A DNA stretch of 6,828 bases. Source: Spirosoma sp. (GTDB lineage Bacteria; Bacteroidota; Bacteroidia; Cytophagales; Spirosomataceae). The notes beneath the pieces were generated by a model that had not been told where the DNA came from, made no database searches, and saw only the letters and a list, made by a program, of their open reading frames with translations. Positions 1 through 5,538 of the stretch are shown in pieces; positions within the stretch are counted from its first letter, which is position 1, and each line of letters starts with the position of its first letter. The stretch covers positions 1 to 6,828 of the forward strand of contig JANXVQ010000350.1 in NCBI GenBank assembly GCA_025351545.1. The letters run 5' to 3'. The translations under genes were made by a program, and so were the position numbers.

Positions 1-39
1 GAGAATCTGACGGCATTTTTGAATGTATTGCTGAATCAT
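1..39 (-). CDS. N-terminal fragment of a third gene in the SDR-ROK operon, leaves the window
   Basis: An ATG on the minus strand at 39-37 opens a frame that runs to the window edge without a stop and reads MIQQYIQKCRQIL. It begins 10 bases after the stop codon of the ROK kinase, so it is likely the next gene of the same transcript. Only 13 residues are visible, too few to assign a family. An amphipathic N-terminal helix of this kind next to a ROK kinase would fit a SIS-domain phosphosugar protein, but that is a guess from context. There is no Shine-Dalgarno sequence, as is usual in Bacteroidota. The chance that this is a random open frame is appreciable. Confidence 0.4.
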   Translation of the reverse strand, partial: MIQQYIQKCRQIL

Positions 40-49
40 AGTTACTAAA

Positions 50-934
50 TCAACCTATTGATCGTTGAATCGCAAAACTTGCAGCTCCAATGGCTCCGGC
101 CATGTCGCCAAATTGGGCAATTTTGATGGGCGTTGCCTGACCACCGGGCCGCCATTCGTACAGGTTCATGAACTCGGCAAGTGGCAACAGCAAATCATCT
201 TCGGCTTGCGTTATCCCACCGCCCAGCACGATTAAATCCGGCGAAAAACAATTAATCAATGAACTGATTCCTACGGCCAGTTTCCGTACCGACGATAGCC
301 AAATCCACTGCGCAAAGTAATCGCCCTTTTTGTAGGCTTCGAGTAGTTCATAAGTCGATGTGAATTTGCCTAGCGAACGTTTTTCAATCGTGGCATTACC
401 AATCGCATTTTCCAGACTCCCCGGCATACCTGTCACATCCTGGTCAGCCTCAGCATCGACCACAATATGACCGACATGGCCAGCTTTTTGAAAGTTGCCC
501 TGATACAAGCGTCCATCAATCAGAATGCCCCCGCCAACGCCTGTACCGAGCGTTAACATCACCACATTACGGCAATCTTTGGCAATGCCAAACCTACTTT
601 CGGCCAACAGGGCGGCATGCGCATCGTTGACAATGTGAACAGTATCGTTCAGAAAATCTCCCCAATTAAATCCCTCAAGACCACCCAGGCGACCGGGCAT
701 AAAAGCGATATATTGATTGGTTTCGTTCGGCAAACCGGGTGCAGAAAGGCCAACGGCTTTCACCAACCCCAGAGATAGCTTGCGCAAATCAGCAACAGTT
801 TCAGAGACAGCCTGTTTCCAATCTTTTTCGCCGAGTGTTGGGTGATAAAGTTGCTTGACGATTTCGCCCGTGTCAATATCCATTAGCACGCCCTTAATCC
901 AAGTACCGCCGAGGTCAATACCAATTGCGTTCAT
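50..934 (-). CDS. ROK family sugar kinase (glucokinase-like), zinc-motif-less variant
   Basis: This 294-residue protein has the usual length and architecture of a ROK (repressor, ORF, kinase) sugar kinase, a cytoplasmic enzyme that phosphorylates a hexose or amino sugar with ATP. Visible motifs are the N-terminal phosphate loop IGIDLGGTWIKG (residues 4-15), the putative catalytic aspartate in VNDAHAA (D104), the glycine-rich LGTGVGGG (129-136), and the C-terminal LIVLGGG (234-240). There is no N-terminal helix-turn-helix, so it is an enzyme rather than a NagC/Mlc-type repressor. Two positions are unusual. The sugar-binding ExGH motif is HVGH (153-156), with His in place of Glu. The CxCGxxGCxE zinc site is replaced by TGMPGSLE (168-175), with no cysteines. 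I believe related Bacteroidota ROK proteins share this pattern, so it may mark a subfamily. The start is the first ATG, 8 bases after the SDR stop codon, which indicates an operon. The substrate cannot be read from the sequence. Confidence 0.9.
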   Translation of the reverse strand: MNAIGIDLGGTWIKGVLMDIDTGEIVKQLYHPTLGEKDWKQAVSETVADLRKLSLGLVKAVGLSAPGLPNETNQYIAFMPGRLGGLEGFNWGDFLNDTVHIVNDAHAALLAESRFGIAKDCRNVVMLTLGTGVGGGILIDGRLYQGNFQKAGHVGHIVVDAEADQDVTGMPGSLENAIGNATIEKRSLGKFTSTYELLEAYKKGDYFAQWIWLSSVRKLAVGISSLINCFSPDLIVLGGGITQAEDDLLLPLAEFMNLYEWRPGGQATPIKIAQFGDMAGAIGAASFAIQRSIG

Positions 935-942
935 TTGCCTGA

Positions 943-1725
943 TCAGATTTGTCCCTCGCTCACACTCCAGCCACCATCTACCGTTAGCACTTGACCAGTA
1001 GTGAAGGCCGAATAATCGGACATGAAATAAACAGCGGCTCCATCCAGGTCATCAGGTTGGCCAACGCGTCCGCCATCGAGCGGTTGCTTTGTTTTGGCGA
1101 AGGCAATAATCGCATCATCCTTTGTAGCGCGCTGGGCCATTGGTGTTTCGACTAAAGCCGGAGCCAATACATTTACCCGAATATTATCGTTGGCATAATA
1201 AGCTGCAACAGACTTTGTGAAGCCAATTACTGCCGATTTCATAGCCGCATAAGCATGCGTGGCAAAATATACTGGCGAAGGCCTTGAGCCAAGTACAGAA
1301 CCCATATTGAGAATAGTACCCCCGCCACCCTGTTCCCGAAACGCCCGTATAGCCGCCTGATTCGACAACATTAACGAGGTTAGATTTAGGTTAGCTGTAT
1401 AATTCCATCCATCGAGTGTCAGTTCATGGAGAGGGCCATCGCCGAAGCGTCGTCCGCTGCCACCGGCTACGTGAAATAAGCCATCGAAACCCCCGAAGAT
1501 TTGTTGACAAAGGGCAATAGCTTTAGGCGCCGTTTGCGGATCAGACGCATCACCGGACATAGCCAGTCCGTTGCCATCCAATTGTTTTTCAGCCTCATTA
1601 CAACTTTCGGGATTACGCCCAACCACCACCACCTGAGCACCTTCACGTACAAATGCCAGCGCAGCCGATAAACCCATGCCAGTCGTTCCACCAACAACAA
1701 CAATCTTTTTAGAGTCTAACCACAT
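943..1725 (-). CDS. SDR family NAD(P)-dependent oxidoreductase
   Basis: This is a classical short-chain dehydrogenase/reductase of 260 residues from the chosen start, a Rossmann-fold cytoplasmic enzyme acting on an alcohol or ketone, perhaps a sugar or sugar acid given the neighbouring ROK kinase. It shows the cofactor loop VVGGTTGMG (residues 10-18, a TGxxxGxG variant), VAGG (86-89, at the usual NNAG position), Asn114, the catalytic serine in NMGS (S143), the YxxxK pair Y159 and K163, and the C-terminal VDGGW (249-253). The residues after strand 2 (GRNPE) suggest NADP(H), but weakly. The frame stays open to an upstream ATG at 1842, which would add 39 residues. That extension lies before the normal SDR beginning and resembles no part of the fold, so ATG 1725 (MWLDSKKIVVVGG) is preferred. 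The gene leads a transcript that continues into the ROK kinase 8 bases downstream. No clear promoter match was found upstream. Confidence 0.9.
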   Translation of the reverse strand: MWLDSKKIVVVGGTTGMGLSAALAFVREGAQVVVVGRNPESCNEAEKQLDGNGLAMSGDASDPQTAPKAIALCQQIFGGFDGLFHVAGGSGRRFGDGPLHELTLDGWNYTANLNLTSLMLSNQAAIRAFREQGGGGTILNMGSVLGSRPSPVYFATHAYAAMKSAVIGFTKSVAAYYANDNIRVNVLAPALVETPMAQRATKDDAIIAFAKTKQPLDGGRVGQPDDLDGAAVYFMSDYSAFTTGQVLTVDGGWSVSEGQI

Positions 1726-1866
1726 GGGGTATGTATATACAGATGAATTTCGGGGTGCAAGAAACAAAATTGGCTGACTATCGCCAATAGTAACTTGTGA
1801 TTGTTGCTCGTTCGGTTGTTTTGTGCCCACTTTAGCGAACAACTGCTTCAGCTTTACCTTTTTAAT

Positions 1867-1874
1867 TATCTTTG
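1867..1874 (+). promoter_or_regulatory. Bacteroidota -7 promoter element for the Uma2 gene
   Basis: The sequence TATCTTTG is an exact match to the Bacteroidota sigma-A -7 consensus TAnnTTTG. It lies 18 bases before the ATG at 1893, so transcription would start around 1880 with a leader of roughly 10-15 bases. No convincing TTG -33 element is seen at the expected distance. The element overlaps a TTG codon at 1872 that could otherwise be taken as a start, which argues for the ATG instead. Confidence 0.5.
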
Positions 1875-1892
1875 AGAAAAACTCTGTTCGCT

Positions 1893-2360
1893 ATGGAGAC
1901 AAATCCGGTAGAGTTCTTTGAAGAGTACCACTCAGAGGATATCATGTCATTGAATCATTCAAAGTTAATTCATCGTCTGAGCGTTGCCCTTGACCGTTAC
2001 GAAGATACCTATGATATTCTACCAGAACTGGAGCTAGAACTATCAACAGGCAAGTGCAAGCCGGACGTAGCCATTTATCAGAACCTACCTATCGACTGGC
2101 TAAACGACGTCATTTATTATAACCAGCCACCCATTGTCGCTGTCGAGATACTATCCCCTAAACAGGCGCTTACTGATCTTACGGATAAGGCATACAAGCA
2201 ATATTTCCCGGCGGGTGTCCAAGCTGTCTGGCTAATAATTCCTACCACTCGAATCTTACAAACACTGTTACCAGATCGTTCTATTCAAACTTGGGTGAGC
2301 GGTATGATGAAAGACTCCGTTACGGGTATGGAAATGGATTTGGGATATCTGTTTAAGTAA
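1893..2360 (+). CDS. Uma2 family (DUF820) PD-(D/E)xK-like endonuclease-fold protein
   Basis: The 155-residue product belongs to the Uma2 / DUF820 family, predicted restriction-endonuclease-fold proteins that occur in many copies in cyanobacteria and Cytophagales and whose biological role is not established. Family signatures are KPDVAIY (residues 56-62, with the PD aspartate D58), VAVEILSP (82-89, E85), and the late DKAYKQYFPAGVQAVWLI stretch (98-115). The usual lysine of ExK is not present; the position two after E85 is Leu, as is common in this family. The frame can be extended seven codons upstream to a TTG at 1872, but that codon sits inside the promoter element, so ATG 1893 is taken. The gene is monocistronic, divergent from the SDR gene and convergent with the Gfo/Idh gene. 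The protein is at the short end for the family but appears complete. Confidence 0.85.
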   Translation: METNPVEFFEEYHSEDIMSLNHSKLIHRLSVALDRYEDTYDILPELELELSTGKCKPDVAIYQNLPIDWLNDVIYYNQPPIVAVEILSPKQALTDLTDKAYKQYFPAGVQAVWLIIPTTRILQTLLPDRSIQTWVSGMMKDSVTGMEMDLGYLFK

Positions 2361-2376
2361 GAACGGATGTTAATGA

Positions 2377-2397
2377 GCGTGAGCCATAGGCCCACGC
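2377..2397. terminator. Hairpin between convergent genes, possible weak bidirectional terminator
   Basis: GCGTGAGCC (2377-2385) and GGCCCACGC (2389-2397) form a 9-bp GC-rich stem with a 3-base loop. There is one A-C mismatch in the plus-strand RNA, which becomes a G-U wobble in the minus-strand RNA. It lies in the 43-base gap between the stop codons of the Uma2 and Gfo/Idh genes. Neither strand has a real T-run after the stem, so intrinsic termination is plausible but not shown. Confidence 0.45.
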
Positions 2398-2403
2398 CCC
2401 TTC

Positions 2404-3597
2404 TCATACTATATCCTGCTCAATTATTTTTCCACTGGCTTTCTCTTTCAAAATCAGCTTGTTACGGCCGTCGTGGGTCATTTCCTGCTTGATAAGATAA
2501 TGGTCAGCGTCGTACTCGACGAGGGTGGATTCTGGTTTAAGCCCCTCCTGACCACGCCAAACGGGAAGAATTACCTTTTCCCATTGTTTCGTCTCGGCAG
2601 ATTTATAGGCCGCATCAAGCACCGCATTCACGACGTAACCATCGTAAAAGGTTTCGGCAGGGTTACGGCCTTCCTCCTGCGATTTGAACATGTCGGTAAA
2701 CATGTGATTGTAGCCCAAATCATTTACCTCGTCGCCAACGGGAAATAACCAGCCGGTGTTGGATTCAGCTTTTTCGGCCACATAATCCACACCTTTGCCT
2801 GTCGTGAACATTTCGAAACCCGTCCGCAGGAAGTTATTGATCCAGATGGTGCCTTCGGTTCCCATTACTTCGTCGCGGAGGTCCATGCCGCCACGAAAAG
2901 TCCAACTTACTTCAAACTGCCCAATGGCGCCGTTTTCGTACTTTACCAAAGCAATGGCATGGTCTTCGGCTTCGATAGGTTTTACCTGCGTGGCAGCCCA
3001 GCACATCACTTCAACCGGCTTAACATCTTTACCAATGAAATTTCGGGCGATTTCGACGCAATGACAACCTAAATCGAGCATACACCCGCCACCGGCCTGT
3101 TCTTTATCCCAGAACCAGTCGGAGTGTGGACCGGGGTGTGTTTCGCGTGATTTTGCCCAAAGAATCCGGCCTAATGCACCACTTTTGACGCTCTCCAACG
3201 ATTTCAGAAACTTGGGCGTATAACACAAATCTTCAAGATAGCCCGCAAAAATGCCTGCTTCTTCAACCGTTTTCATCATTCTCAATGCTTCTTCAGCAGT
3301 ACGCCCGAGCGGCTTCGTACAAACCACCGATTTCTTGTGTTTAGCGCACAGATTAACCGCTATCTCGTGAATGTTATTGGGCAGGGCGATGCAAACCATG
3401 TCCACATCGGGATGGGCAATGACTTCTTCCATGTCAGTTGATGAAAAATCACAGCCATAATCATTGGCGAATTTTTGGGCGGTTTCTTCCCGACGGGCGT
3501 AAATAGCTACGACTTTATCGCGGCTGCGTTGGCCGTGAATAGATTCAGCATAGAAGCGGCCAATGAAGCCACCACCGAGCATGGCAATACGTTGCAT
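2404..3597 (-). CDS. Gfo/Idh/MocA family oxidoreductase
   Basis: The 397-residue protein is a full-length member of the Gfo/Idh/MocA family, NAD(P)-dependent dehydrogenases of sugars, inositols and related polyols. The N-terminal Rossmann domain carries the cofactor loop MLGGGFIG (residues 6-13). The family KP motif appears as CTKPLGRTAEEA (93-104, K95), with Thr where many members have Glu. The second-domain active-site motif is GGGCMLDLGCHCVE (169-182), giving the expected K95, D175 and H179 set. There is no signal peptide, so the enzyme is probably cytoplasmic. The C-terminus, after about residue 355, is a somewhat extended charged tail. It stands alone, with no gene in the same direction close by, and has a candidate promoter about 47 bases upstream. 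The substrate cannot be assigned; family members in Bacteroidota often act on sugars or keto-sugars. Confidence 0.92.
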   Translation of the reverse strand: MQRIAMLGGGFIGRFYAESIHGQRSRDKVVAIYARREETAQKFANDYGCDFSSTDMEEVIAHPDVDMVCIALPNNIHEIAVNLCAKHKKSVVCTKPLGRTAEEALRMMKTVEEAGIFAGYLEDLCYTPKFLKSLESVKSGALGRILWAKSRETHPGPHSDWFWDKEQAGGGCMLDLGCHCVEIARNFIGKDVKPVEVMCWAATQVKPIEAEDHAIALVKYENGAIGQFEVSWTFRGGMDLRDEVMGTEGTIWINNFLRTGFEMFTTGKGVDYVAEKAESNTGWLFPVGDEVNDLGYNHMFTDMFKSQEEGRNPAETFYDGYVVNAVLDAAYKSAETKQWEKVILPVWRGQEGLKPESTLVEYDADHYLIKQEMTHDGRNKLILKEKASGKIIEQDIV

Positions 3598-3629
3598 AGT
3601 TAGGAGTTCAGGTAAATGCGGTTAATCCG

Positions 3630-3637
3630 TACTTTCG
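3630..3637 (+). promoter_or_regulatory. Candidate -7 element for pnuC
   Basis: TACTTTCG (followed by CAC) differs by one base from the Bacteroidota -7 consensus TAnnTTTG. Transcription would start near 3644, about 35 bases before the ATG at 3679. It falls downstream of an in-frame ATG at 3616, so if real it rules out that longer pnuC start. No good -33 element is evident. Confidence 0.35.
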
Positions 3638-3643
3638 CACAAG

Positions 3644-3651
3644 CAAACGTA
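3644..3651 (-). promoter_or_regulatory. Candidate -7 element for the Gfo/Idh gene
   Basis: On the minus strand 3651-3644 reads TACGTTTG, an exact TAnnTTTG match. Transcription would start near 3637, leaving a leader of about 40 bases to the ATG at 3597. A TTG -33 element is not seen at the expected spacing. It faces the pnuC candidate promoter 6 bases away. Confidence 0.4.
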
Positions 3652-3678
3652 GAGAACCCCCATCGATTATTTTTATTT

Positions 3679-4353
3679 ATGCCCAACTTTTTTAACATCC
3701 ATACGATTTTCTTTACGCTGTGGGATTACCCGATGAGCTACCTGGAATTTTTCGGGGCTTTATCCGGTGCCGTCGCGACTTGGCTTGCCGCTCGTGCCAA
3801 TGTCTGGAGCTGGCCCATCGGTGCGGCTAGTGTGTTGCTGTTTTTCTTTTTATTCTTTCAGATTCAGCTTTACCCCGATATGTTTTTGCAGGTATTCTTT
3901 TTCATTACAAATCTGCAAGGCTGGTGGCGATGGACTCATCCAAAAGCGCAGGAAGCCGATCAACATAACGAGCTTCGCATTACCAGATTGATAGGTAGAC
4001 CTTTAGTTATGGTTCTGCTTGCGGGGCTGGTAGCCACGGGTATTATGGGCGCATTTGCTCAGAATCTGCACATCTGGTTCCCGGTATTGTTCAGCCAACC
4101 AAGTGCTTTCCCTTACCTGGACTCATTCACAACGGTGATGAGTATCATTGGCACGTTTATGATGATTCATAAAAAACTGGAGTGCTGGTGGATCTGGTTG
4201 CTCATCGATGTTATCAGCACCTATATGTATTTTACCAAAGGGGTAAAACTGGTTGGTGTTGAATACGCTGTTTTCTGTCTGATTGCCTTTCAGGGTGCCT
4301 GGCACTGGACACGCGAGTACCGAAGCTACCCAGCTCGGCAAGCCGTGATTTAA
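3679..4353 (+). CDS. pnuC: PnuC family nicotinamide riboside transporter
   Basis: This inner-membrane protein of 224 residues is a PnuC-type vitamin transporter, which lets nicotinamide riboside (or in some relatives thiamine) cross by facilitated diffusion; the substrate is trapped by phosphorylation inside. The diagnostic motifs are NLQGWWRW (residues 78-85, family NxxGWxxW) and ECWWIWLLIDV (168-178, family WxxWxxxD). Roughly seven hydrophobic segments can be seen, near residues 22-38, 46-61, 68-80, 108-125, 148-163, 170-185 and 190-208. ATG 3679 is preferred over ATG 3616 because the extra residues carry no family similarity and a candidate promoter lies inside them; ATG 3733 (MSYLEFF) is also possible. 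The nadR-type remnant downstream points to nicotinamide riboside rather than thiamine as the substrate, and no riboswitch is visible in the short leader. Confidence 0.9.
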   Translation: MPNFFNIHTIFFTLWDYPMSYLEFFGALSGAVATWLAARANVWSWPIGAASVLLFFFLFFQIQLYPDMFLQVFFFITNLQGWWRWTHPKAQEADQHNELRITRLIGRPLVMVLLAGLVATGIMGAFAQNLHIWFPVLFSQPSAFPYLDSFTTVMSIIGTFMMIHKKLECWWIWLLIDVISTYMYFTKGVKLVGVEYAVFCLIAFQGAWHWTREYRSYPARQAVI

Positions 4354-4431
4354 TCCTTGATTGGTAGATTTCGTTACAACTGTTAGCTGTGTTTGCGGGT
4401 CTTATTAAACAACCATCAATATGATTAACCA

Positions 4432-4836
4432 ATGAAACACACGTTACTATTTCTGTACTTACTAAGCGTTGTGGCCTGCTCAAAATCAGATAATGTAGCA
4501 CCGGCCAACGCACTCATGGGTACCTGGCGGTTAAGCACCTATTGTAAACCAGGCACTTCAACGTGTACGACTGTTAATGTGCCCTCCGACAAAGGTGTAT
4601 TTGTTACCTTCGATTATGACGGTAAGTTCAACGAGTTTTATGAAAATACAAAACCTGCTGACTACAGTTTTCTGGGTTGTGGTAGCGGGGGTTACAAAAT
4701 AGAAGGAAATAATGTACGAATTATGGCTTTATGTATGTCATCGATGAATGGGAAGCAGATGCCAGTGGTTTCGATTAATGCTACCCAATTGGTCTTGAAT
4801 CCCTTTGGTACAGGCGAGTATATTTTTGTCAGATAG
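4432..4836 (+). CDS. Small lipoprotein, lipocalin-like
   Basis: The 134-residue product begins with a type II signal peptide: MKH, a hydrophobic stretch (residues 4-14) and the lipobox VVAC with the lipidated cysteine at C16. The mature part would therefore be anchored in the inner or outer membrane. The residues after the cysteine (SKSDN) are polar but not clearly the acidic surface-export signal known from some Bacteroidota. The rest resembles lipocalin-like Bacteroidota proteins: an ALMGTWRL opening (27-34), alternating strand patterns, and a closing strand near 126-133. Four further cysteines (38, 45, 83, 101) could form two disulfides in the periplasm. It starts 78 bases after pnuC, and its stop is one base from the nadR-type remnant, so it may belong to the same transcript. 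A weak -7-like TGTGTTTG lies at 4388-4395. Its function is unknown. Confidence 0.75.
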   Translation: MKHTLLFLYLLSVVACSKSDNVAPANALMGTWRLSTYCKPGTSTCTTVNVPSDKGVFVTFDYDGKFNEFYENTKPADYSFLGCGSGGYKIEGNNVRIMALCMSSMNGKQMPVVSINATQLVLNPFGTGEYIFVR

Positions 4837-4837
4837 C

Positions 4838-4936
4838 ATGAAAACTGGGCTGATCTTTGGTAAGTTTATGCCGATTCATAACGGGCATAAACTTACCTTA
4901 CCATCTTGTAAGTGGTCCTTGCACAGAACGCCTTAG
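4838..4936 (+). pseudogene. nadR: 5' remnant of a nadR-type NMN adenylyltransferase gene
   Basis: Starting one base after the lipoprotein stop, the frame reads MKTGLIFGKFMPIHNGH, which matches the beginning of NadR-type nicotinamide-nucleotide adenylyltransferase / ribosylnicotinamide kinases. It contains the GKFMPIHNGH nucleotidyltransferase motif with the HxGH signature (H14 and H17, ending at 4888). Family proteins continue with a hydrophobic helix and several hundred more residues including a kinase P-loop. Here the frame continues KLTLPSCKWSLHRTP and stops at 4936, and no frame of the following 200 bases resembles the rest of NadR. The gene is therefore truncated, not merely frameshifted. 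Adjacency to pnuC supports the assignment, since NadR phosphorylates the riboside that PnuC imports. The break coincides with the second arm of an inverted repeat. A 32-residue peptide could still be translated but would have no enzyme activity. Confidence 0.75.
4859..4897. repeat. Perfect 14-bp inverted repeat inside the nadR remnant
   Basis: GGTAAGTTTATGCC (4859-4872) and GGCATAAACTTACC (4884-4897) are perfect reverse complements around an 11-base loop. The left arm encodes the GKFMP part of the NadR motif. The right arm starts inside the HNGH codons and continues past the point where similarity ends. A secondary, shorter pairing is possible between ACTTAC (4891-4896) and GTAAGT (4908-4913), which competes with the long stem. 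There is no T-run on either side, so this is not a typical intrinsic terminator, although it could still stabilise or end the upstream mRNA. Confidence 0.85.
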
Positions 4937-5106
4937 TATAACTAAATACATTGTAAACCAGCAAGTAATCTATCTGTGAAGCGCTTTAAACAAAATAGGA
5001 CGTTTTTTAGACGATCAAGTATAAATCAGAATATATTAATTAGTACTATCAAAAGAATATTACCCTATAAGCTACTGACAGTTATGATCTTACCCTTTTT
5101 GTACTA
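4937..5106. other. AT-rich intergenic stretch without a recognisable gene
   Basis: I see no open frame of note, tRNA, riboswitch or repeat array here. The stretch is clearly richer in A and T than the neighbouring genes. It probably holds leftover sequence from the nadR truncation plus the upstream part of the promoter for the CBM48 gene. Confidence 0.6.
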
Positions 5107-5114
5107 TAATTTTG
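5107..5114 (+). promoter_or_regulatory. Bacteroidota -7 promoter element for the CBM48 gene
   Basis: TAATTTTG, followed by CAC, matches TAnnTTTG exactly. Transcription would begin about 5120, leaving a leader of roughly 20 bases before ATG 5141. The -33 region has only a weak TTATG near 5082. The surrounding AT-rich intergenic sequence supports a promoter here. Confidence 0.6.
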
Positions 5115-5140
5115 CACTGAAAACCAAACAGTGAACTGAT

Positions 5141-5461
5141 ATGGCAGTCGCCAAACAATTTCTAAAAAGCAAGCCTCTTGCAAAAGTAACGTTTGAGTTG
5201 ACGGCAGAAGCCGTTAATGGTGCAAAAACGGTCGCTCTGGCCGGTGAATTCAATAGCTGGGATACGACTACCCAAGTTTTGAAAAAGCAGAAAGATGGTT
5301 CGTACAAAACGACTGTTGAACTGCCAGTTGGTGGCGAGTACCAATACCGCTACATTTTGGATGGCACGACATGGACTAACGACTGGGCGGCTGATAAATA
5401 CGTAGCCAGCGGTATTTCAGGTGAAGAGAACTCGGTTGTTGTTCTCCAGGAAAGACATTAG
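5141..5461 (+). CDS. Stand-alone CBM48 / isoamylase N-terminal-type glycogen-binding domain protein
   Basis: The 106-residue protein consists almost entirely of one early-set beta-sandwich domain of the CBM48 / AMPK-beta type, which in larger enzymes binds glycogen or other alpha-glucans. Visible signatures are the strand-turn VALAGEFNSWD (residues 31-41, W40), the KDGSYKTTVELPVGGEYQYRYILDG core (51-75), and the aromatic WTNDWAADKY end (78-87, W78 and W82). There is no signal peptide, membrane segment or catalytic domain, so it is probably cytoplasmic. The first 20 residues are basic and may form a short tail. No glycogen gene is adjacent, and the promoter directly upstream plus the terminator downstream make it a single-gene unit. 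Its partner and role are unknown. Binding is inferred from the family; conserved tryptophans at the usual carbohydrate-contact positions support it. Confidence 0.85.
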   Translation: MAVAKQFLKSKPLAKVTFELTAEAVNGAKTVALAGEFNSWDTTTQVLKKQKDGSYKTTVELPVGGEYQYRYILDGTTWTNDWAADKYVASGISGEENSVVVLQERH

Positions 5462-5472
5462 AATAATACTAG

Positions 5473-5517
5473 AAATGGGTAACCAGGTTAGTCTATACGA
5501 CGCCTGATTACCCATTT
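5473..5517. terminator. Bidirectional terminator hairpin between convergent genes
   Basis: AAATGGGTAACCAGG (5473-5487) pairs with CCTGATTACCCATTT (5503-5517) in a 15-bp stem with one internal mismatch and a 15-base loop. In the plus direction it begins 11 bases after the CBM48 stop and is followed by a T-run at 5520-5524. In the minus direction it lies about 20 bases past the TIM-barrel stop. There the internal mismatch becomes a G-U wobble, but the T-run is poor. It most likely serves both genes, best the rightward one. Confidence 0.8.
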
Positions 5518-5538
5518 ACTTTTTCACTTGATTTGTCT

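Noticed and set aside
2473..3064. Two plus-strand open frames inside the Gfo/Idh gene
   Set aside because: Both are antisense shadows of a gene with intact cofactor and active-site motifs.
3616..3678. Longer pnuC start at ATG 3616
   Set aside because: The extra 21 residues lack PnuC similarity and contain the candidate promoter element, so the transcript would start inside them.
3598..3678. TPP or NAD riboswitch upstream of pnuC
   Set aside because: The leader is only about 35 bases from the candidate start site and holds no recognisable riboswitch core.
4232..4513. 93-codon minus-strand open frame across the pnuC end and lipoprotein start
   Set aside because: It overlaps two genes with clear family or signal-peptide evidence and has no recognisable features.
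4859..4897. Hairpin as an intrinsic terminator for the lipoprotein gene
   Set aside because: No T-run follows the stem on either strand and the left arm is explained as nadR coding sequence; a secondary role in mRNA ending cannot be excluded.
4838..5106. Frameshifted but otherwise complete nadR
   Set aside because: None of the three forward frames after 4888 resembles NadR, and the next gene begins only about 250 bases later, far too little room for the full enzyme.
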